DNA of 64,000 nucleotides, taken from the NCBI GenBank assembly GCA_020698575.1, contig CM036245.1, positions 14,841,479 to 14,905,478 on the forward strand, in the 5' to 3' direction. Origin of the DNA: Bostrychus sinensis (taxonomy: Eukaryota; Chordata; Actinopteri; Gobiiformes; Eleotridae). A program made the translations under genes and the position numbers. The notes below the pieces were generated by a model. It saw nothing but the letters and a program-made list of their open reading frames with translations. It was not told the origin of the DNA and did not search any database. Positions 1 to 13,900 of this stretch are shown here, one piece after another; within the stretch, counting starts at the first letter, position 1; every line of letters begins with the position of its first letter.

Positions 1-49
1 ATGCCAAGTACCACCTTAGGAAATATATAGCTTTCAGACTACCATCTTC

Positions 50-245
50 AGTGGACTAAAATGAGCTTTACTAGATAGGGACTAAACAGGGAGTAAACTG
101 GGACTAATCTAGAACTAAACCAGGTGTAAACCAAAATTAAGCTGTGCCTAAACCTGGACTAAGCAGTGGTCTACACTTCAAATTGATTCCCCAACCAGAG
201 CAGGACTAAAATAGAAATAAAACTGCCTTTAATTTAAACTAAATT
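50..245. repeat. Degenerate minisatellite (GGACTAAAC-type)
   Basis: Imperfect short units built on ggactaaac, interspersed with variants such as gggagtaaac and aaccaggtgtaaac. This is the reverse complement of the gtttagtcctggtttag repeat at 42775-42900 and 59458-60030, so it is one dispersed family rather than a local microsatellite. The edges are approximate. Confidence 0.6.
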
Positions 246-269
246 TACATTTGCAAAAGACTCCTGAGT

Positions 270-545
270 ACCACCAGATAAAGAGCGTGAACCACCAGCG
301 GTTCCCGTACCACAGTTTGAGAACCACTGTGTAAGGAGAACAGGTGAATCTGAATTGCCCATAGAGAATAAATGAATTTGACAGTGAAAGGTTGTCAGAG
401 TCTATTCAGTGATGGCCAGGCAACGAACTGGCCATTATCCAAGGTGTACCCCACTTAAAGCCCATAGTTGCTGGGATAGGCTCCAGTCCGCCACGGCTCA
501 TAACCATTGGTTATGGTGAATAATTCTGAGTGCAACTATATCTTA
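270..545 (+). mobile_element. SINE 3'-half relic with an adjoining old repeat
   Basis: From about 336 the sequence follows the body and tail of the tRNA-derived SINE seen intact at 36636-36998. It shares the blocks gaattgcccat, ggtgtacccc, cccatagttgctgggatagg and ctccagtc. The tRNA-like head is missing. The preceding 60 bases (accaccagcggttcccgtacc...) look like a separate dispersed repeat. Identified by internal comparison only. Confidence 0.55.
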
Positions 546-2922
546 TTATTCATATAACAGGACAGGCAAGTGTTCAGTGCACTACTGTCAGTGTGAGCTT
601 TAAGTCTGGGAGAATCATTTAGTTGAAAGAAACGTATACTAAAGATTAGCTGACGTGTAAAATGTCACATTGGGCAAGGTTTACATTTGTTTTATTTAAG
701 AAAACACTTTATTTGAACAGCCTTCTTCTGACAAATTTCTAGTTGTGATTAATCAAGTCACAGCCTGCTCGTGTGGCCTCTGTCTGTGTGTGAGAGCTTT
801 GGGAACAAAGATTTTCTTTTCAAATTAAATAACGCACTTAGCCTCATGTTTTTTGTCATGTGCCGAACAAACTCGATAACCTCACACGGTATATCAGAAA
901 CCATAATCATCCTATAATGTTTTTTGGTTTAATGTTGGTCATCAATGTTACATAACGCTTAGCAAATGGCTTCCCATAGTGAGCAATTACAGCAAGTCTC
1001 TTAAATCTTTGGATAAAAGCATTAATAATTTAAGTTACAGACACTTGGAGAGACAACTTTAGATTAACTTTTGTACCCTTTTCATCATTGGGATCTTCCT
1101 GTCAAATGCTTTACTGCGTCCAGTGATATTTGCCTATGTGCCACTGTGTGAGAGACTGATGGTCAGATTGTATTGTTTGATTTTGAATGCCTTGCACATT
1201 ATAAAGGTTTGTTTGGCTAAGTTGGCCACTGACCGCTGAGAGAATATTCAGAAACACTACATAAAAGAAAAAAGCACGGGGCCAGCAGAGCAAATGTCTG
1301 TCTGTCTGATTGGCCAAGCTTTACATTAGAGACATATATATTTTCATGTTATGTTATATTAAGCTATAAGGATTATGTCTGGGAGATATTTATGTCTATT
1401 CGTTGGCCTAATTGGACTTCAGGCTCAAAATGTGATGACACCTTTTGTAGTTTTAATACTGTCTGAATTTCCAGTCTTTCTTCTTGTGTATATTCCTACC
1501 CAGGATAGGGCACATATGTGATACAAGTGTGGATAAATTTGCACTATTTTGTAACACCACCTGGGTAAAAAAAAAAAAAAAGATTTTCTTGTACAACAAT
1601 CTTCCAGATAGTCTTTATTTAAAGTACATAAGGGTGTCAATACACAAAAACCTGAAGATCATTTAGGCTTAGCACTACAGTCATCTCAAAATGGCGGGAA
1701 GGTCTCAAACGCACACGGCCTGAGTCCATCCCAGAGTTCGTGGACACTACGTAGGGTGCCTCAAGTGTGAATGTTTAAAATGTCCAACATACTTTATAAA
1801 AATCTCAGCACATACTTTCCAGAGTTTAACAATTTATTGGGACACAAATGGACCAACCTTTCCACACATTAAAAAAAACAAAAACCAAAAAAAAAAGTTA
1901 ATATTATTTGCAGCCAGTCCGAGCTGAGCCACTGGCAGCGCACTGTGGCCTATACTGGCATGTTTCAACACTTTAGGAGATGGGAGAGGTATCTTTTAAC
2001 AGAAGATAATGTATAAACTAGAGAAAACAATGACTTACCAGGTCAATCGTAATGTAAACTCATAAGCTGTACATTTGTAATAAAATAATAAAACAATTAA
2101 TTGTCCTTTGTCTGCATAACTTGGTCATTTCTGATATTGGTTTTTGCTCCTACAATTCAAAATTACGCAGTGTTTGTATAGCTTGTCAGGCCTCTTTATT
2201 TTACATTATTTTTAGTTTCCCAATCTCAATTTCAAAATACCAACTTAAATTTCAAACTTTTTTTGCATAAACTTCCAGTAATATGCAAGTCAATACATTA
2301 GAATTATTTCAGTAGTTTTATTCAGAAAGTAGTCTGTGTGTAGTGAATCTATTAATATTTATGTTTCACTTCACTACTGAAATAAATGGACTGGACCACA
2401 ATATTCAAATTTATTGATGTGCTCCTATCCAGGCAAACAGACACAGATTGCTTTGACCCTTTATCTTGAATTTCCCTTTGGGGATGAATTAAGTATTTAT
2501 CTTTCCATCTCTCTATCTTGTAAAATATCAGTCTAATCACAAAATCCTTCTTTCAGCATTGATCTGCTAATATTTCTACAGCTCATTTACATTTTGTTCC
2601 ATTAAACATACTACATACCATTGTTGCTTACAACAGCAACTTAAATTGGATCATACATTTCAAAAAGCCACAGTATAAAACATAAAAAACAACAGCAAAA
2701 GTAACATTTAAAAAGCAAAGGCTGTAGCAGCTCTAAAAGACTTAAATAATTCATGTTTTTCCTACTTCAGAAAACCTAACAAACTGTCCCAGTGCGGAAA
2801 GTCAAGTTGCAGCAATAATCTTATAGACTTCAGCGTAGAGAAATAACTGTAAAATGTCCGAGGAGTGTGTAACTGTGGAAAGCCATTATGGAAATGTTCA
2901 ACATGCACTTTCTGATGTTTTT
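546..2922. other. No gene seen; includes probable tp53i13 3' UTR
   Basis: AT-rich sequence lying downstream of the minus-strand tp53i13 stop codon. The side nearest 2922 must hold its 3' UTR. Possible minus-strand AATAAA signals (TTTATT on the plus strand) lie at 2410-2415 and 2195-2200, and I cannot choose between them. Small open frames in both directions are short, lack splice context and carry no recognisable domain. There are short poly-A runs near 1566 and 1868. Confidence 0.5.
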
Positions 2923-5900
2923 CTATGGATATTCGTCTGAGCTGGAGGAGCTGGGCAGTAAAACAACCTCCTTTTTTCTGCCTCTTTTGCGCCTCCTTTT
3001 GGCCAGTCGCAACCTCCTGCGGATCACGTCTGAAAGGCAAAGAAACATATTCAGAACCATAAAAATACTTCTGATAATCAAGAAATCAAATTTAACACAT
3101 GTACAGAGGATCACACAGACAAAGAAAAACTTACAGGGTAAACGTAGTACCACAGTACAACAGTAGGCAAGAGCAAGTCCCAAAAAATACCACAGTCACA
3201 GCAAATAAGACTTTACTAAGGTGGAATAAGTACTAAAAATCTGTACTCAAGTATAAGTACTGATACATCAACACAATATTACTCAAGAAATATACTTCGA
3301 ATACCAAATTTACTTGAGTACTTATGAAAGTTATTTGTATGTTTTACTACTAGTAAACCTGGGCTCAAACCGAGGACCTTCTGGTTGCAGTGCTTGCCTT
3401 CTACCCACTTCAATGACAAAAAATACTTTCATTCATTTAGGGTTTTTTAAAGTTCCCCTTGAGTCCTTCAAAAAAATTTCTAATTTTGATGTGATGATGT
3501 ATTTTAGGTGAACTTTGACTTAACTAGGCAGGTTAATAACCAGATTTTATTTGGTGGCCTGTATGTTCCTGTATGAGTGACTGACCTACCTGCCACACTG
3601 TCGTAGTCCTGCTGTGGGTCGCGCCAGTACAGACTCGGTCCGATCCTCCAGTGGCGGTAAAGGCGAGTGTGCAGGATGGACAGAGTCAGGAGAGCCAGAA
3701 GAAACCCCAGGGCACCCGCAGCCCACACCGCCTCGTCTGTTTTGGGGGTCCTGGGTAAACCCTGGTTCACCACTGCAGCTTGGCTTTTGTCTCCTAATGC
3801 TTTAACACAGTCACAGAGTTCGTTTGGTTTGCACTCGCAGTTTCCAGTATTTGGTATGTAACTCACTGGCTGGGATTTCAGTGCGAGGTCCAAGCCATTT
3901 GATTCAATTTTATGTTGAGAGATTGTATCACTGTGTTTATGGCCAGCCTCTCTTTCTTCTACATCTATGACTTCATTGCTGTTCAGCTTACCAGCAACTT
4001 TAGCTGAACCTCTGCCTCTGTGCCTGGTTGAGTGCATGCTTTCATGCTTAGAAACTTCAGTCCTTGCAGTTGCATTACTTTCTTTACTGTGCACTTTCTC
4101 TGCTTCCACTTCCTTGTCACTTGGTTTTACTGTTTCTGTCTGTACATTACTAGGATGATGTACTGAAGAAACCTTAGTGGTTGTAGTCCTTGAGATATTT
4201 GACACTGGTAGGGTCAGTGTGGGATTTTGCAAATAAATTGTCTTTGTTAATGTACTACTGCTTGGAGTCTTGTTTATAATGCTGCTAGTCTGGTTGCTCG
4301 AAATATTTGAAAGGTTTGTATTTGTTTTGTCCTCATTGTGCTTATTTTGTAGGTGGTTGATGACTGCCCTTTTTTCCCTTTCTTTGTTGCGTTCACTCCT
4401 TCCAGTTTTCAAGCTGGAACTCAGCTGTGTCTTCCTCATATTGCTCAGCAGTGAGGAGATCATCTGCTCACAGCATTGCTTCAAAGATCCCTGAGAAATT
4501 AATAAAAAGTTATTTCACTCCTACTAGAAAACTGGCAAGTCTAGTTTTTATTTTAATCAAAACTTACAAACCTTATTTTTTTCCAATGAGTTTTGGTGCC
4601 TGTCCTGCTCAGCTGATCTTGTTAACAAAAGGTTGTACTTGCTTTTATGTCTCAGTCCTCCAGCGTTATTGTTTGTGGAGCTTGTAGTGTCGAGCCACTC
4701 ACAAATCTCTGAAGAGGCCACAGTGGATACCTCCAAAGTTCGACCCCAGGACACCAAGGCTATTGGCTGAACACAAAGCAAAAAGTAGGTGACTAATACC
4801 GTCCATAAGCCTTTAAAGGAATTTAAAAAAGATACTGATGTTTTCATTCTGCTGTTTGTACAGTGTATAATTAAAATATCACACATTCATTTTCATATTA
4901 ATATACTCTTACCCCGTGCTGCTGTATGGCTCATTGGTAGAGCTCCAGCGCATATACTGGGCAACTACAACCTGTCTTGGCATTGAGAGTTCGAGTATGG
5001 ACTCAGTTTGCTGATGTCTCTCCCTGTTCTCCCCCCAGTTTCCCTGATTTTATACTGTCCAATCAATAAAGCCTAAAATGCCCCCCCCCCCAAAAAAAAA
5101 AAACTTTAAATATTCTCTTACCTTGTCCTTCTCCAGGTTCTTGTGTGGTGTGATGATGTACTCGCTGATACAAGACTGTGCCAGAGCAGCCAGAAGCAGA
5201 CGTTCTTGTAGAGGAGTGCAAGGATGGTAGAGCAAAATTGTAGCTCCATGCTGCATAACACACAAAAGCATTACATTAAACACCTACAGTACATAGATCC
5301 AAAAACAAACTCTATCCTTTGAGTTGAAGGAATAGTATTTTATATTAGATACTTGAAAATTAAAAATAACTTCTTTACAAGCTATGGCCAAAATGTCACT
5401 TCTTGCCCACTTTATTTTGTCAGGTTACTGTTAATTACCATTTGCTAATAAGAAAGTGAAAAAGATGCTTGGTACAGAGTAGAAGAGAATGAATGTAAAA
5501 TGTGTTGCAAGATGTGTAAGTGTTTCTCAGATAATAAGCAAACGCATAGCAGAACATGATCTTTGAATTTAGCTTCCTCTATAATCACAGTATGATTTAT
5601 GAGTGTGTCTTTGTTATATCACCAAATTATTTACACAAAATAAAAGAACCCCTCCCCCATAAAACCAGTGCAAAATGTTTATGATGTTGGCAGTTTTGAC
5701 TTACATACAAGTTATTGAGCCATCTCTGAGGAGGGCAGTAAAGGTACTCGCCACTCTCTGCACTCACTGGTCTGAATGATCCACTAAATTAAACATAAGG
5801 CAACATTTGAGAGCATTAATACATTACACTTTACACCCTTCAGTTGCACTACATACAAGCCATACCTGTTGGGAATGGTGTGGTTGTTGGTGATAGGTTG

Positions 5901-6667
5901 ATCCATGCATAACAAATTGGCAGGCTGCAATAGACAAGACAAGCAGGTTATATTACATCTTTACGGTATAACATTAGTGAGGTTTAATTGACTACATGAT
6001 TAATACATTTTGGCTTATGGTGTTCTATGCCCAGCTTAATGGTATTTGCTTTTTATTTTAGGAAGCTACCATGTTATCATAGGGTTCGTAGGGTCAAAGT
6101 TTAGGGAAAATTCAATAAAGATAGCAGTTGCTACAATATGATGGTTGGGTAAGTGTTTACTCACCTCTTGATCATGCACTGTGTCAATACTGTAAAGTTT
6201 CTGTAGATTAAAAGAGAGAACAAATGAGAGGGGAACGTCCTAGAGTCGGATATAGAGAGTGCCATAATGGTGGATAGCTTATAACACATTTATGCAAAAG
6301 GGAACCAAAACAAGAGCTTTCCCAGACTGAGACTTCCTGCCTAACATTTAGAAGTAATCAGATGTATTTCTTTAAGCAGTATCATGTATGGTTACCTGAT
6401 TCTGTGGCCATAGAGGGGTGGGGCAATCCCAGTGCTCTGCGTCTTTGGGAAGGTCTGTATCCAGCGAAACCTGTCACACAACAATATGGGACAATACCTC
6501 AGTGGGGTGGGCTAAAGAACCCACATAACAACTATAAGTATATTAGATACTTTTCCGTTGTCGCAGCCTGGCCATGGAGACTCGCCCAGACACCGACCTG
6601 AGGTGACCCACAACGCCGCCAGCGCAGTGACTATGAGCGGCGGGGTCGTGGTGGGTTGACTCGGCAT
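2923..6667 (-). CDS. tp53i13: Tumor protein p53-inducible protein 13 homologue (nine coding exons, 565 aa)
   Basis: Coding exons in transcript order: 6667-6551, 6470-6396, 6200-6165, 5924-5866, 5783-5705, 5250-5122, 4766-4572, 4490-3590, 3029-2923. All introns are GT-AG and the frame closes exactly at 565 codons plus stop. The start at 6667 opens a signal peptide (hydrophobic core about residues 11-21) followed by a CDNGK segment. Residues after about 120 carry an LLYHPC motif and an LVSWGRTLEV segment, both matching TP53I13. A long hydrophilic Ser/Thr/Lys-rich stretch (about 231-470) leads to a Cys cluster (CECKPNELCDC), a single transmembrane helix (about 484-504) and a short basic tail (RRRLRLAKRRRKRGRKK) ending in five serines and DEYP. 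The membrane segment and flanks (EAVWAAGALGFLLALLTL, SLYW, DSVA) closely match mammalian TP53I13, which is shorter (about 393 aa). TP53I13 is a p53-induced type I membrane protein linked to growth suppression, with an unclear molecular role. The first exon lies 1.3 kb from the divergent Ser/Lys gene. Confidence 0.92.
4917..5103 (+). mobile_element. tRNA-derived SINE in a tp53i13 intron
   Basis: Has a tRNA-like head: A-box-like tggctcattggtagagct, then B-box-like gagttcgagtatgg. A pyrimidine-rich body (tctctccctgttctcc) and a tail with ccaatcaataaagcc, a C run and a poly-A run (about 5094-5103) follow. It lies antisense to tp53i13 between the exons at 5122-5250 and 4572-4766, only about 20 bases from the donor of the upstream exon. 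Confidence 0.7.
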
Positions 6668-7967
6668 ACTGGCGCCTACTCATTTATGTGTTACCAGTCT
6701 TAATCCCAACATGAATAACCATGTCTTCATTTCTCGTCTTTTATCTTGCAGAAAAAATACCAACAAACATGCCTTTAGCTCCATAAAAGTAAAGCGTAAT
6801 GAATGGACGCGAGGATAGCTTCAGTAAGGATATCGTATCGCCGTGTCTTGATGTTTTGAACACTTAAAAATAAAAAAAACAACACACATCTAAGCCATCT
6901 CTCTCGTAACTTGTTCTTTCACATACAATCTGCAAAGCTAGCGAGTAGCGAGATAAAACAACACACATTTCCTTTCGTTTCCACTTCCGTTTCAAATTAA
7001 TAGCAAGCAAAGCTAAATTAAAATGTAAGCAATATAAATTTAATCCTAAATTTAATTTGGGGAATGTGGCTATAAAAGCTATGATCGTCGATAGTTTTGT
7101 TTATGAATTTAGTCTTTGTTATGATCATTAGTTACCATTTGAAGACCCAATGTTTAATTTTATTTTGTAAAAGAAAATCATTTCCGCTTCTTCTAAAAAT
7201 GAACAACGGAAGCCGAGAGAGCTCTAAATACTGGGCTTCGCACAGCTTTTTTACCTACAACATTCCTTCAAATGTGCCAAAACACTACAAAACTCCACAC
7301 TTTAGGCCTCTAGTTCACTTATTCGCGTGAATAAAGCATTACTGTTTTGTAAATTTTGCAGTTTAGTATATGTCCCTGATTCAGCTTGTCTTGCAGGTAA
7401 AACTTGCGCTACCTGTTGCATTTAAAGCTGTATGAAGCCATCTTAAACCCACTGATACTTTTATGTCACTATCACCATGGTTGTTTCAAGATAAAATACA
7501 AAACATTATATATATATTTAAAATCTATTGTTATTTAATGTATCTATTCGTTATGTGAATGTCTTTTAGTTTTTTCCCCATTCCCTCATTTTCCATCTGC
7601 ACCTCAGAATAATATAAATAGATATATAATTGATTAATAAAATGATTGTATGAACTGCAGTGTATGTTTTGTTGTTGTAGAGTGGAAAACGCACTTGACC
7701 TGATGCTACATACTAGAACAATATTCGCCTAATGACCTAGTGACCCAAACAGAATCTATTAATTCATATTAGCTAACTAAAACTACTGGTAATTGTAGTA
7801 TTTCAATGCATTCCACTCATTTTATTTTTAGTGTAAACAGCTCAAGGGAAATCTTTTCATTCCTGTTTTTCTAGACACACCCCTGTCTCCACCCACCTCA
7901 GTCTTAAAGCTGCGCACACACCTCAAAAACGCGCAGGTGGAGGCAGGAGTGGACAGTCCGTGTACAA
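6668..7967. promoter_or_regulatory. Divergent intergenic region between tp53i13 and the Ser/Lys gene
   Basis: This 1.3-kb gap separates two head-to-head start codons, so it must hold both promoters unless unseen 5' UTR exons lie elsewhere. The ends next to each gene are richer in CG dinucleotides; the middle (about 6700-7850) is AT-rich with no recognisable gene. Near the Ser/Lys gene there are CACCC-type boxes (about 7876-7900) and a CAGGTG E-box near 7934-7940. No TATA box convincingly placed for either gene was seen. Confidence 0.5.
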
Positions 7968-10900
7968 ATGGAGACTGCTTCCCTCCCAACAGGTTTGTCT
8001 AAGATTTTATTTCAATATGTATTTTTGTAACTGTTTTGAGTGTTACAGTTTGACTCGTTTTGCTTTATATGCCAAGTCATTCTACCAATATACTGCTAAG
8101 TCATACAGTCCAGGAATTAACTAATTACTTATTTATTACAGTTGTATCGGGGATTTTCTGTCTATTATAGACTTTATTTACTCTTTTCTACTTCTGAGGG
8201 TATGAACTTTTGCTTGTAATGCAAAGTCAGTGCTCAAATGCATCAAGTTAAAAGACCTCATTGTGTTCAGTTCTCCTATGTGCTGCTGGTACAATGAATA
8301 CACTTGACAGGTGACACCTTACTTTCCTGTGATCGTGTTAAAAACATTTCAATCTGCTTGGAAACTTATGTTAGAAAAATGAGGAAGTAGCGTAAAAGTT
8401 GTTGTCATGCTGCTGACTCAACTGTAATCAGAGTTACTGCAATAGCTTATCCAAATCTTTATTTCTGGGCTTTGGTTTTAATTACAATGTTACCAGTAAT
8501 ATCTTTAGAAACACCATTTGTAACTGTCTATAATGTCTGGCACAGGTGGAGGTGACAGCACAGGTGTGGAGCAGCCACCAGCGCCGCTCGGCTCTGGTGG
8601 AGTGCAGCCGCTCACTGAAGTGACAGAGACCGGAGACACGGTTAAAGATGAGTCAACACGCCCCATAGGAACAGGAGATGGACAGGTCAGCATACATAAA
8701 TACTTGATTATTTCATTGAAACTATTAATCATTTAACATCAATCTTTCATTACCTTTCGTCTTTCCGCAGGAGATGTTCTCATTTGATAGCTCTCTGTCC
8801 TCTGATAGCGAAGATGAAGGGATAGGCAAGAAAGAAAAGAAGAAGAAGAAGCTCAAAAAGAAGAAAAAGAAGAAGGTATGTGCATAATGATGTACTAATT
8901 CTATGAGTACTACTGTCCCCAACCAGCCCCTGTCCCTGATTTAGAAAATATACTCAGAAAGAACATATATGTCAAAAAAGCCAGTGTAATCTTTGTATTT
9001 GTGCTGGTCCCAAGCCCGAATAAATGGATAGGGCTGTGTCAAAAAGGCCATCCATTGTGAAAACCTATGCCAGTCAATATTAAAATGAGTGCAGGCTTGA
9101 AGGTACATGATTTGATGTGGCGATCCCTGAGAGGAAAAGCCAAAAGGAAAGAAGAAGAAGAATGTTCATTATATTATTATTATTAAATATGATGGTGATA
9201 ACATGGCTTGCAATACATTTTTAGTAAAACTTTCTAACTTGATTTTGGTCCAACTGGTGTCCAAAAATGGTCATAAATCATGCCAGTGTCATGGTATATG
9301 GAAAAACAACATTTGAATGCAGTTGTCTAAGTAATATTTATGCATTTCTTGATTTTGTATTATATTTTTTGAATTATTGTGCTGAGCTATTAAGCTAAAA
9401 ATATGTCTATTACTAATGATCAATTCCTGTTGGACATGTGTACACCACACTAAAAATACATGCTGCAATCAATGTACAGGGATAAACTTGGAACGAAAAG
9501 TCTTCTTGTAATTACTCCATGCTTTGAAAACATAGAAAAGTTAAATAAAAAGTAGAAAAGTACCTCTACCACGACTACTACTATATAACTACTACTTGTT
9601 TCCAAACTTATATCAAACAAATCTGTATCCTTCTGATTGCAAGGCAAGTGTCCAACACACTTTTTGCCAATTGAGCTCAAAAAAATACTTTTACAAATTT
9701 AGGGACTTTACATTTTCACTCTAATAAAACTGACATGTAACGGTTTGATTTAGAAAAAGTACACAGAAAGTAAATGCAGTTAATTACGTCTAGTATCTAG
9801 TTACTTCCTACATCTCCTTTTCTCTTTTGAGTCACTGGTCACAAGTATCTCACAAGTTTCTTCACAAGACCCTGAAATAAACGGACAATGAAATAGCAGT
9901 TAAATTAGAGAAGCCAAAACAGTTGATTTTGACATCGTTCTGCTTTAAAATGAGTTGTACCAGATCATGTGTATTATGTAGTTGTACAGCACGCCCTGCA
10001 ATACCCAAGCAAAGATCCAGCAAAAGATATGAATTTATGTATGTTGTAGGCTGACCTTTTGCACTAGGTCTATTAAAACACTGCTGTAATAGGCGTGTGT
10101 AAGTGTGCCTCTCTCTGAAACAGGTGAAGTGTTTGTGGAGCACCTCCCTCTCTGTGGCTGCTGCAGATTTTTTATATTCAGCCAACTGTGACTCATTTAT
10201 TTATCACTCATTTTTCACTTTTATCAAACACGTCAATTGTATAAATAGCCTGTGTAAATGTGTGCATAAGGTAAGAAATAACTTCCAGTCATTGTGTGTT
10301 TCTCAATAGGATTCAAGTTCATCTTCGTCATCTTCATCATCTTCCTCCTCTTCTTCCTCTTCTTCATCCTCTTCCTCCAGTAGCTCCTCTGACAGTGACA
10401 GTGACAGCGAGGTGAGTTATGGTTTAAACCAAGGAAAGTGCTGGAGGTGGAAGAAGCACTTCAAATCTGCACTTAATGAAACGTTTTTTTACTTCAGATT
10501 AATATTAAGAGGTAACGTTTTATAATAACTCACCACTATTAGGCAGTAATAAAGCATTAATTAAAAATATAACTTTGCATTGCTTTACATGAGCTTATAA
10601 CTCAAGAATCAACAGTAATAACAGTGTTTATAATGCAATGGTGTTTATTAATGTTGAAAAAATGCTTTCTAAACAATGAATTAGCTGGTTACTAATCCTT
10701 AACTAATTCTTAAGTAATGCTTCACAGTGTGAGTTATTTTAAAGTGTTAACTATTACTTAAGTAGACGTAAATTTAGTGGACAAAATATTACTTGAATTA
10801 AAGAAGGAAGTACTTATGAAAGTAGCTTAGCATTCACACAGGAAAAACTGCTACTATTACTATTAATGTTACCAGTTCTACCACAACAATGTGTGTACTA

Positions 10901-13900
10901 TTGCTATGACTATAATTGTTACAACTATTATTGCTGCTACTGCTCTTATTACAACTACTACAACTACCATTATTATTACTACTACTGTTGCAGCTGCTAC
11001 TATTATTATTGCTGATATTACTACAACTACTACTGCTATTAGTACTCTTTGTATAATTTTTTACTTCTACTTAAACTATTATTACCATTTCCCAGTCCTA
11101 ATATTTCTGCTTACTCCTACTACTGCTGCTACACTCATTTAGAGATTCTAAAGTTGTTTCAGTAACGTAACAATTTCTTCCTCCAAAATGTACTACAAAA
11201 GATTGATTTAGCAAAGTATTTAAGTTACATTGCACCTCAGTAAAATGATAAAATGCATGCACACAGTATGCAACTCCTGTCCTGCTTCAACATGTTGCAC
11301 CTGTGTTTCTGCACAGGGAGTGTCTTCAAGTTGTTTTTGCACTGTAAAAACATTACTGATCCCAGATAGTTCTTTTAGCTCAATATTTGTAATGCCTTAT
11401 ATTTTAATAAAGATCATTCTGCAGAGATACTAGTACTGTGTAAAGTAAAAAAAGTTTTGAGTGTAAAGTTTACTCAAGTAGAAAAAATACTTTGAACATT
11501 TGCATTAATATTATCACTGCTACTACGACTATTGCTACTAAAAACTAGTAAAAGTATAGTATGTTGTACTCAGTCAATTTTCTTACTCACTTTTCATACT
11601 AGTATCAGGTTACTTTCCACCTCTCCTTTTCTGTTGAGTCATTAACCACACAACCTCACAAAAAGCAAGACACTAAAATAAATGCACAATAAAATAGCAG
11701 TTAAAATGTGTGAGCATAGTAGTTGTCATTAGACAAGTACTTCCACATTGTAAGTAATTACTATTGTTTTAAATTTCCACCACAGAAAAATCAATTTAAC
11801 CATTTTAACCCTGACTCCATGTCCTCAGCTGTCTTTGAGTAAATGGTAATAATCAGGACATTCAGGTAAAACAAGTGACTAAGCGCATGTTAGTTCTGAA
11901 GATAAATGGCAAAAGCTTTTGTATTTTTTATATGTGTAACCACCCCACTGGTCTGACAGGACCGGCCCATTGTGAGACATTCCTGAGTTTTACTGGGTTA
12001 AGTTTAGCCTGAGTTAGGAAGCAATAGTCACTGGAGGCAAAAGGTGGAGGCTCTGGATTTGATATCAGGCCATATCTGACAAGAGAGGAACACACCCACT
12101 TTTACAACATTTTAAACACATACTTCCACCACAGCAAGTCAGGACAATAAACATTTGTTAGTATGTCATGCACTTTACAGGCATGTGCAGGCTTCTACAT
12201 GTTTCCATACTACGTAATAGGTGCCTTACAAGCGAGAAATATAGAAAATGATTAATCCACAAGAGATTAACCCATTTAATCTAAATTTTTTCTCAGACAT
12301 AACAATACTAAAATTATATTTTATCAGTCCTCAAATGAAACAATCAATTGTTTATGCTTGGCAACAATTTTTGCCGATGGAATAACGTGCTCAATGTTGA
12401 ATAGTGACACTTTTAAAGTATTTAGACAGATTTTTCTGTCTTTAGTTGTCCTAAAATGGTGTAAAAATTATTACTTTAAGCAATAAAAGTTAAAAAGTGC
12501 ATTTTTATAACAATAGCATACTATCGGAGTATATAGCTATACCATTTTTCGTAAAATCATGTACTGAATTTGATAAATGAAAGCATTTTAGATTCACATG
12601 TTCAGATTATAAATAACATTTGTATTTTCAGTTTGTAATGTTACAAAATTAGTCCTGGACCTCATTCTGTGACTGTTTGTATTGCAGATGTAGTGAGGAT
12701 TTAGTGAGTATTTTGAATTTTATAGATAATTATTGCATATGTCCCTGTCTCTAACCTGCATTTATTATTTCCATGATAAACTGTGGTGACTGTTTTAATT
12801 CTACACAGCTGTAGCCTGTAGACTGGAGGAAATGTGCAGGTGAAGAGTTTAGAGCTGAGGAAAGCTCAGTTTGTAGCTGTTCTACACTGTGTCAATGGGA
12901 ACGTCTCATACTTTTGCATTAAAAAAATGTCAACATATAGTTTCAGTGGGCTGAATTACAGCCTGGAGCACTAGTTCACTTACACCAAACATGTTCACAA
13001 TCTGACTCAGGGTTAAAGTCCTACAGAGAGTTGAACATTACATATAAAACAATACGTGGCCCTATACTTTAATATGGAACACTGACAATGTGTGTTGGGC
13101 AGAAAACACTCAACTTATCCTGTGCCCAAACCAAACAAAGGAGAGGAATTATTACTACATATCTGAATACTAGAGGCCCTAGAAATGGTGTGTACCAAAA
13201 ATCATCCTTCTAGCTTCATGTACACACTTTAATGAGCTTCTATTTGAGACTGAGCAAAGGCTGAGCTCCTCTTCAGGTGTACTTTTTCAATAAACACGTG
13301 TTTAGGGTTGACCCCAGACATGTGAAACTCTCCAGAATTCTTCAGAACTCCTCAGTTGTGCTATATGTACCAATAATAGCTTATTATATCATGTAATAAG
13401 AACAATAGAGCCTTTAAAGTGAGAGATCTTTTTAGGCCTTTTCCGTTGGGATTAAATTGATTAATTTAGAAATGTAATCATTTTAATTGGTTTTATGTGT
13501 AAAATAACAAATTGAAAACCCTCAATGCCATTTTGCAGGATGACAAGAAGAAGAAAAAGAAGAAGAAGGACAACGACAAGAAGAAAGATGGAGTAACAGA
13601 ATATGTTTGGGACACCGTCATAATAACTCAGGATGGTGAGGAGTCTACTAATTTTCAAAGACTGCTGTAGTGAAATGCAATGTGATAGTGCCCCTCCCTC
13701 TCTCAGCAAAGAGGTTAAGAGTTTGATCCTTAGGCTGGCTCACTACAGTGTCTCCAAGAGTCTTCCCTGTGTTACTGTGGGTTATCTGCAGCTTCCTCCC
13801 AACATCCGAAAGCATGTGTTAGGAGAATTGGTGAATCTAAATTGCCTAGTAAGTGTGAGAGGGTTGTCTGCTTGTGTATGTCACTAAATACCATACAACA

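Noticed and set aside
10891..11142. Thr/Ile-rich open frame
   Set aside because: It is a translation of degenerate ACT/ATT triplets inside a hAT-type relic.
13633..13887. 84-codon open frame overlapping exon 5
   Set aside because: It starts at the exon 5 donor and runs through a SINE relic.
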